Positions 15,901 through 19,012 of a DNA stretch of 19,012 bases are shown here, one piece after another; positions within the stretch are counted from its first letter, which is position 1; each line of letters starts with the position of its first letter. This stretch comes from GCA-2715965 sp047608975 (GTDB lineage: Bacteria > Verrucomicrobiota > Verrucomicrobiia > Limisphaerales > JAYPXF01), in the NCBI GenBank assembly GCA_047608975.1, contig JBLFYM010000114.1, positions 1-19,012 on the forward strand. The letters run 5' to 3'. The translations under genes were made by a program, and so were the position numbers. The notes below the pieces were generated by a model. That model was not told the origin of the DNA, did not search any database, and saw nothing but the letters and a program-made list of their open reading frames with translations.

Positions 15901-16983
15901 GAGGTGACTGTCCAGATCGGTCGGAGATTGCCCCCAGGTCAACACGACTCGCATGGAGTCCAAATCCTGAATGACTGGCGACATGGCAAACGAGAAGTTG
16001 TTTACGGATTGGGTGCTGAGCGTCAGTGGGTTAGCGATACTGGAGTATCCCATGGCGCTGGCATTCACCGTGGAGAGCCCGGGATTCAGGTTCGAGATCT
16101 GATAGCTGCCACCGAGGGTGGAAATCGCACTCTCACCCACCACCGATATCAATGCGTTGGGCAGGACATTTCCGGTTACCGCGTCCCTGACCAATCCGCT
16201 CAGACTGGTCAGCACAGGGCTGACCGAAATCGATCCAGGATTCGAAAAGAGGAAACTGATCTCACTGTCCTGCAACGCCCGATCGTACACCTGTAGTTCA
16301 TCCACCGCTCCGTTGAAGAACTCCGAGTAGCCGGCCCCGTCAAAGCGCGCCCCCACCACGAGCGGATTGTTCAGATCAATAAAGGCTTCCACTGACTTCG
16401 TGTCCTCCAAGGGCAAACCGTCCACATAGATGCGTTTTTCACCGCCGGTCTGATGGGTGGCGACCACGTGATGCCAATTGCCGTCGGTCACGGAAGTAAT
16501 CGAAATCGGCGTTACCCCGCCAGTGATGATTCCGGCACCGCCGACATGGAATGCGACCGTCCCGGCCACGACGCCCTGCGCATCGGAGCTCACCTGAAGC
16601 GCATATCCATCTGGGGAGTCCGGACGGTTCTTCGAAATAAGCGTCATATCCTTGAGAGACTCGCCCCCCGCGGTCTTGACCCAGAGGGAGATGGAGAAGT
16701 TGCCGTTGGTAAAAGGGAAGATGCGACCCATATCAACCGCTCCACTGCCCAATGCGATCAAAGAAAGCGCGTTTCCGCTGACCCCTTGGGGGACAAAAGC
16801 CGACCCTCCAATCAGAGTTCCGGCATTCCCGTTGATACTATCGGAAGCAGTTCTGGCCGAGGTCCCTTCATCGAATCGCCAATGGGCAACCGGCCCCACT
16901 GTGGCGGCGGTCGCTGCAAATGTGGAGAAACACAAGAATCCAAAGATTAATGCATTTATCCACGTCTTATCCCCTTCTTTCAT
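12973..16983 (-). CDS. Large secreted LamG / Ig-like / beta-propeller protein
   Basis: 1336 residues, exported, probably a surface or adhesin-like protein binding carbohydrate. The signal peptide is at 1-27 (ALIFGFLCFSTFAATAA). A LamG/concanavalin-like lectin domain covers about 31-245 (VAHWRFDEG, NFSISLWVKT, WHHVVATHQTGGEKRIYVDG, GAVDELQVYDRAL). A carboxypeptidase-regulatory-like repeat spans 258-335 (SGLVRDAVTGNVLPNALISV). A DUF2135-like domain (340-475) begins VVLTWGQSPTDLDSHLL. Four Ig-like domains follow at about 485-568, 570-655, 657-740 and 742-826, with the usual YxW...Y pattern. Residues 834-1260 hold seven SBBP-type repeats, each starting W/F-x-x-x-x-GG and ending GNVxVxGxF, predicting a seven-bladed propeller. 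The last 70 residues (FSWPVEFSGFIVQEKL ... FFRLHRP) resemble a C-terminal domain shared by many Verrucomicrobia secreted proteins. No catalytic site was recognised. Confidence 0.92.
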   Translation of the reverse strand: MKEGDKTWINALIFGFLCFSTFAATAATVGPVAHWRFDEGTSARTASDSINGNAGTLIGGSAFVPQGVSGNALSLIALGSGAVDMGRIFPFTNGNFSISLWVKTAGGESLKDMTLISKNRPDSPDGYALQVSSDAQGVVAGTVAFHVGGAGIITGGVTPISITSVTDGNWHHVVATHQTGGEKRIYVDGLPLEDTKSVEAFIDLNNPLVVGARFDGAGYSEFFNGAVDELQVYDRALQDSEISFLFSNPGSISVSPVLTSLSGLVRDAVTGNVLPNALISVVGESAISTLGGSYQISNLNPGLSTVNASAMGYSSIANPLTLSTQSVNNFSFAMSPVIQDLDSMRVVLTWGQSPTDLDSHLLTPAISNFSHHVAFFNPGSLISPPFARLDVDDVFSFGPETVTVTNLFPGVYHYYIHNFSGAFGDTNFAGSGAEVRFFTSAGEVATRTVPTAPEGIYWYVARIDGDSQTVTVVDDITNAEPNTNGAPFFTFVSGDRSVFEGTEVTFTAIADGFPTITYEWFLDDIRVPSQTGSNLVLTNVQLEQAGQYYARATSGFGSGRTLPIKLNVITPRPIIVLQPEPIVAPEGGTASFTVSAVGEAPLRYQWRKNGLNLGGATSPILTITNLAILDDATYTVVVFNSHGFALSNPVRLTVSTRPLFITHPIAQTIASGTPVSLNVQNSGPQPFFYQWVLNGAPIPGANDPTYRVPAAHFTNSGSYSVVVTNGIGAATSNPALISVNSAPVVLSEPIDQQISSGSPASFSANIVGTQPLHFQWFRSGTNLPGATNLSLPFSSGQLFDNGFYGIRAANAFGSVTSSLARLHVLSANAYVPWIDGLGGSGTDEARSVAVAPDGSVYVVGHFNLVGHFGTNSLTSAGLEDVFVSKLNGAGDIQWIRQIGGTGSDVANDVAVDSSGNLVVVGSFSGNLTGTISLTNANASSFTDIFVAKFDTNGIVQWANREGKEFSDDLGRSIAVDTAGNVFISGSSFQSNFGAMSMVNTGRILLAKYGADGSRIWARKLGDNPGHRNDVANAVATDTNGNVVIVGAFQSARITLANVLTNQGGADGFVAKYDTAGQLMWNQSLGGAGNEAALGVAMNNAGDIFVSGDFNTSLTIGSTTINRSPNSVQDGFVARLDSNGTPVWLQGYGGGSAASARGITIAGSGNVFVTGYFAGDTTFGLSTFSSIRNTIDIFVLELMPDGQVKNFQQAGGEASGGDIGNAIAIDTNGDQIVVGSFTGTVVVGNQTAVSAGRSDVFVSRISGVPTGALQLTFTVENQNIVFSWPVEFSGFIVQEKLSSLFGTSWQNRVQPLAVVNGRYFMTNQISTNLQFFRLHRP

Positions 16984-17370
16984 GTCTGTGGCAGGCTAGG
17001 TTAGCGGTTGTTAGTCGTTCAAGGTTAAAGAGTTACCATGCTCCGGACACTTCATAGTCGAATTCTTAGCATTTGATCATTCCGTGGCCGCCCGCAGGGA
17101 TGTCCCTGAGATCGTTAAAACAGGGTGGCGATCAGAGTGGCGAGTGTGCTTGTTGGTAAGGGGAAACACCGCTCCCAGAGCCATATGACCTGAGTCTTTT
17201 CAAACCATTCCGCATTGATACCGCCGAGATGGTGTTCCGGACGAGCTGTTGGTGGCCCACAAAGCGAAAACCAGTTCCACCGCTTGTAATCGGGGGGATC
17301 GGCATCCAGGAACGCTTGAGGGTTTACAAGCTCCGCTCGCACCTTTAGAACCTCCCCGCTTTAAGCAATC
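16984..17370. other. Divergent intergenic region, no confident gene
   Basis: A 387-base gap between the large LamG protein (leftward) and GDP-L-fucose synthase (rightward). It should hold both promoters, but no convincing boxes were found for either. A minus-strand frame from GTG 17342 to 17115 encodes 75 residues (MRAELVNPQAFLDADPPDYK...), and a second minus-strand frame is open across the same bases. Neither looks like a known family and no ribosome binding site precedes the GTG. Short inverted repeats lie within it, at 17282-17331 and as CAGGGATGTCCCTG at 17095-17108. A non-coding repeat element or an old mobile-element relic is possible. Confidence 0.4.
17282..17331. repeat. Inverted repeat upstream of GDP-L-fucose synthase
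   Basis: GCTTGTAA (17282-17289) and TTACAAGC (17324-17331) are perfect 8-bp inverted copies 34 bases apart. A nested pair, GCTTG (17314-17318) and CAAGC (17327-17331), could form an alternative short hairpin. The site ends 39 bases before the fcl start. It could be an operator, an RNA structure in a leader, or the end of a small repeat element; the sequence does not decide between them. Confidence 0.5.
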
Positions 17371-18300
17371 ATGGCTGGAAAGAAGATTTTTATCGCGGGA
17401 CATCGGGGCCTGGTAGGCAGAGCGCTTTGCCGGCTCTACGCACAGAAAACCGAGTGGGAAGTTATCACGCGCACGCGTGCCGAACTCGATCTGACGGATA
17501 CTGACAAAGTCAGGTCCTTTTTTGACGAACAAAAACCCACCCACGTGATCCTGGCGGCGGCAAAGGTTGGCGGGATTCACGCAAATGCAACGCATCACGT
17601 GGAATTCCTCCTGGATAACATGCGGATCCAGAACAACGTGATTGAGTTCGCGGCTCGCAGTGACGTGGAGAAGCTGCTCTTCCTGGGCAGCTCATGCATC
17701 TACCCCAAACATTGCCCCCAGCCGATCAAGGAAGAATACCTCCTCACGTCGGCGCTGGAACCCACCAATGAAGGCTACGCGCTCGCCAAAATCACCGGCC
17801 TGAAGCTTTGCCAGCATTACTGCAAGCAGTACGGGAAAGATTTCATCAGCGCGATGCCATCCAACCTTTACGGTCCGCACGACAATTTTGATCTCGAGAA
17901 CTCGCACGTGCTGCCGGCACTCGTGCACAAATTTCATCGCGCGAAGTCCCAAGGACTCCCGACCGTATCCGTTTGGGGCAGCGGTTCTCCGAAGCGTGAA
18001 TTTCTCCATGTGGACGATTTGGCCGAGGGTATCCAAACCCTCATGGAGAAGTATGACGAAGACTCTCCGATCAACATCGGAGTAGGCAAAGACGTGTCCA
18101 TCAAGGAACTCGCCGAAATCATCCAGGAAACCGTCGGTTTCGAAGGCACTCTGGAATGGGACGCCTCGCAGCCGGACGGCACTCCCCGCAAGTTGCTCGA
18201 CACCTCACGAATCAATGCCCTCGGTTGGGAACCACGGATCAGTCTCCGCGATGGTATCCGCAATACCTATGACTGGTTCGTGAAACATCACGAAGTCTGA
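17371..18300 (+). CDS. fcl: GDP-L-fucose synthase
   Basis: 309 residues, an extended SDR enzyme (also called WcaG or GMER). It epimerises and reduces GDP-4-keto-6-deoxymannose to GDP-L-fucose with NADPH, supplying fucose for surface polysaccharide. The nucleotide motif is GHRGLVG (10-16). Active-site residues fall at the same numbers as in the E. coli enzyme: Ser107 and Cys109 in GSSCIYPK, Tyr136 and Lys140 in YALAK, and His179 in NSHVLPALVHKFH. The family segments AAAKVGGIHAN (62-72), SNLYGPHDNFDLE (164-176) and KREFLHVDDLA (208-218) are also present. Length and ATG start are normal; there is no Shine-Dalgarno. The usual partner, GDP-mannose 4,6-dehydratase (gmd), is not in the window. The next gene begins seven bases after its stop, so they are probably one operon. 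Confidence 0.96.
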   Translation: MAGKKIFIAGHRGLVGRALCRLYAQKTEWEVITRTRAELDLTDTDKVRSFFDEQKPTHVILAAAKVGGIHANATHHVEFLLDNMRIQNNVIEFAARSDVEKLLFLGSSCIYPKHCPQPIKEEYLLTSALEPTNEGYALAKITGLKLCQHYCKQYGKDFISAMPSNLYGPHDNFDLENSHVLPALVHKFHRAKSQGLPTVSVWGSGSPKREFLHVDDLAEGIQTLMEKYDEDSPINIGVGKDVSIKELAEIIQETVGFEGTLEWDASQPDGTPRKLLDTSRINALGWEPRISLRDGIRNTYDWFVKHHEV

Positions 18301-18307
18301 GTCCACC

Positions 18308-19012
18308 ATGTCCATGTTGCGCACACTCTCCCTGCTTTCGGCTGTCCTCGGTCTGGCAACCTCCGCTGCGCGCTCTCAGGATACAAATCTACTCGAAGGC
18401 ATCACTCTGGGTGCCTATTCCGGTTGGACCAACTGTCTCGCGCTCAACGATGAAAACCGACGCTATCAGGCAGTGATTGCGCCAGCCGTCGGCGGCCGCC
18501 TCCTGCACTACAGCTACGATCTCATCAACATCCTCTATCGCGACCCACAGTCCGATGGGCGCACCCTGTCAGCGGCGGGCAACCCATTCTACGTAGGAGG
18601 GTTTCAGACGGACATCGGACCAGAGATCCATCACGTTCCCGTCCGCAACCAGATCTCCCTCGGGCGTCATGACTGGCGCGGCCCGCGCGACTACACCATC
18701 GAAACCGCGTCCCCGGTGGATCCGGGAGTTGGATTGCGCGTTCTGAAAAGCTTCACCCTGGACCCCAATACCGGCGAACTGGGAATCCTTCAGCGCATGA
18801 TCAATTCCTCCGGCCGGGAACTTCGCTACTGCATCTGGGATCGGACCGTGTGCAAAGGCGGTGGGTTCGTGTTCTTCAAACTGAATCCGGAAAGCCGATT
18901 CGAAAAAGGATGGTCCATCCTCTCCCGCAGCGGCGCCGGGTTTCATTACCCTGCCGGCCAACAACAACCCGGCGTTCAGGTGATTGATGATCTCCTCGTC
19001 ATCCAGACCGGT
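18308..19012 (+). CDS. Secreted DUF4380/galactose-mutarotase-like protein, 3' end outside window
   Basis: Open from ATG 18308 to the window edge, 235 codons without a stop. It begins with a signal peptide (MSMLRTLSLLSAVLGLATSAAR, then SQ). The mature part starts GITLGAYSGWTNCLALNDEN and continues APAVGGRLLHYSYDLINILY, the GGR-x-L pattern at the start of the galactose-mutarotase fold as seen in DUF4380 proteins. Later features are GGFQTDIGPEIHH and RMINSSGRELRYCIWDRT, again like aldose-epimerase-type beta-supersandwich proteins. Known members bind or act on sugars, but no catalytic histidine/glutamate pair can be assigned here. Translation agrees with coding throughout. The seven-base gap after GDP-L-fucose synthase suggests co-transcription. 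It is partial: the C-terminus is not in view. Confidence 0.8.
   Translation, partial: MSMLRTLSLLSAVLGLATSAARSQDTNLLEGITLGAYSGWTNCLALNDENRRYQAVIAPAVGGRLLHYSYDLINILYRDPQSDGRTLSAAGNPFYVGGFQTDIGPEIHHVPVRNQISLGRHDWRGPRDYTIETASPVDPGVGLRVLKSFTLDPNTGELGILQRMINSSGRELRYCIWDRTVCKGGGFVFFKLNPESRFEKGWSILSRSGAGFHYPAGQQQPGVQVIDDLLVIQTG

Noticed and set aside
18569..18967. 132-codon minus-strand frame at the right end
   Set aside because: The plus strand encodes a signal peptide and mutarotase-like protein over the same bases; the minus frame is its shadow.

Overview
The window looks like chromosomal DNA of a free-living member of the Verrucomicrobiota, most likely the Pedosphaera/Limisphaerales side. This is inferred from gene content: a DUF4912 protein with a basic N-terminus, a very large secreted LamG/Ig/beta-propeller protein ending in an '...FFRLHRP' tail, a secreted FAD-dependent oxidoreductase with added C-terminal modules, and a GH71/GH99-like secreted glycosidase. 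Most starts have no clear Shine-Dalgarno sequence. No tRNA, rRNA, CRISPR array, phage gene or intact insertion sequence was seen.

Layout. (1) 91-1617 (-): a ComM/YifB AAA+ ATPase. (2) 1811-4507 (-): the secreted FAD-dependent oxidoreductase, ended by a terminator-like hairpin and diverging from an SDR oxidoreductase (4631-5362, +). That gene meets galE (5364-6338, -) tail to tail with one base between. (3) 6455-7171 (-): an intact BlaI-type repressor followed by a decayed BlaR1/M56 sensor-protease gene, whose start overlaps the blaI stop. Two TACA-NN-TGTA-like operators lie upstream, in the divergent gap shared with a DUF4912 gene (7375-8688, +). (4) The DUF4912 gene and a DUF1186/SEC-C gene (8681-9586, -) overlap at their 3' ends inside a perfect 14-bp palindrome. 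(5) 9587-10145: a gap with a possible small, perhaps frameshifted gene. (6) 10146-12969 (+): a GH71/99-like glycosidase, a threonine aldolase-like PLP enzyme and a GNAT acetyltransferase, closely spaced. (7) 12973-16983 (-): a 1336-residue secreted adhesin-like protein. (8) 16984-17370: a divergent gap with an inverted repeat. (9) 17371 to the end (+): GDP-L-fucose synthase and, seven bases later, a secreted DUF4380/mutarotase-like protein cut by the window edge.

The common theme is carbohydrate work: nucleotide-sugar synthesis (galE, fcl), secreted sugar-active enzymes (GH71/99-like, mutarotase-like) and large surface proteins. No complete novel defence or mobile system is visible. The most informative irregularity is the broken BlaI-BlaR1 sensor pair: the repressor and its operators are intact, but the membrane sensor has lost most of its membrane domain and its zinc-protease motif.
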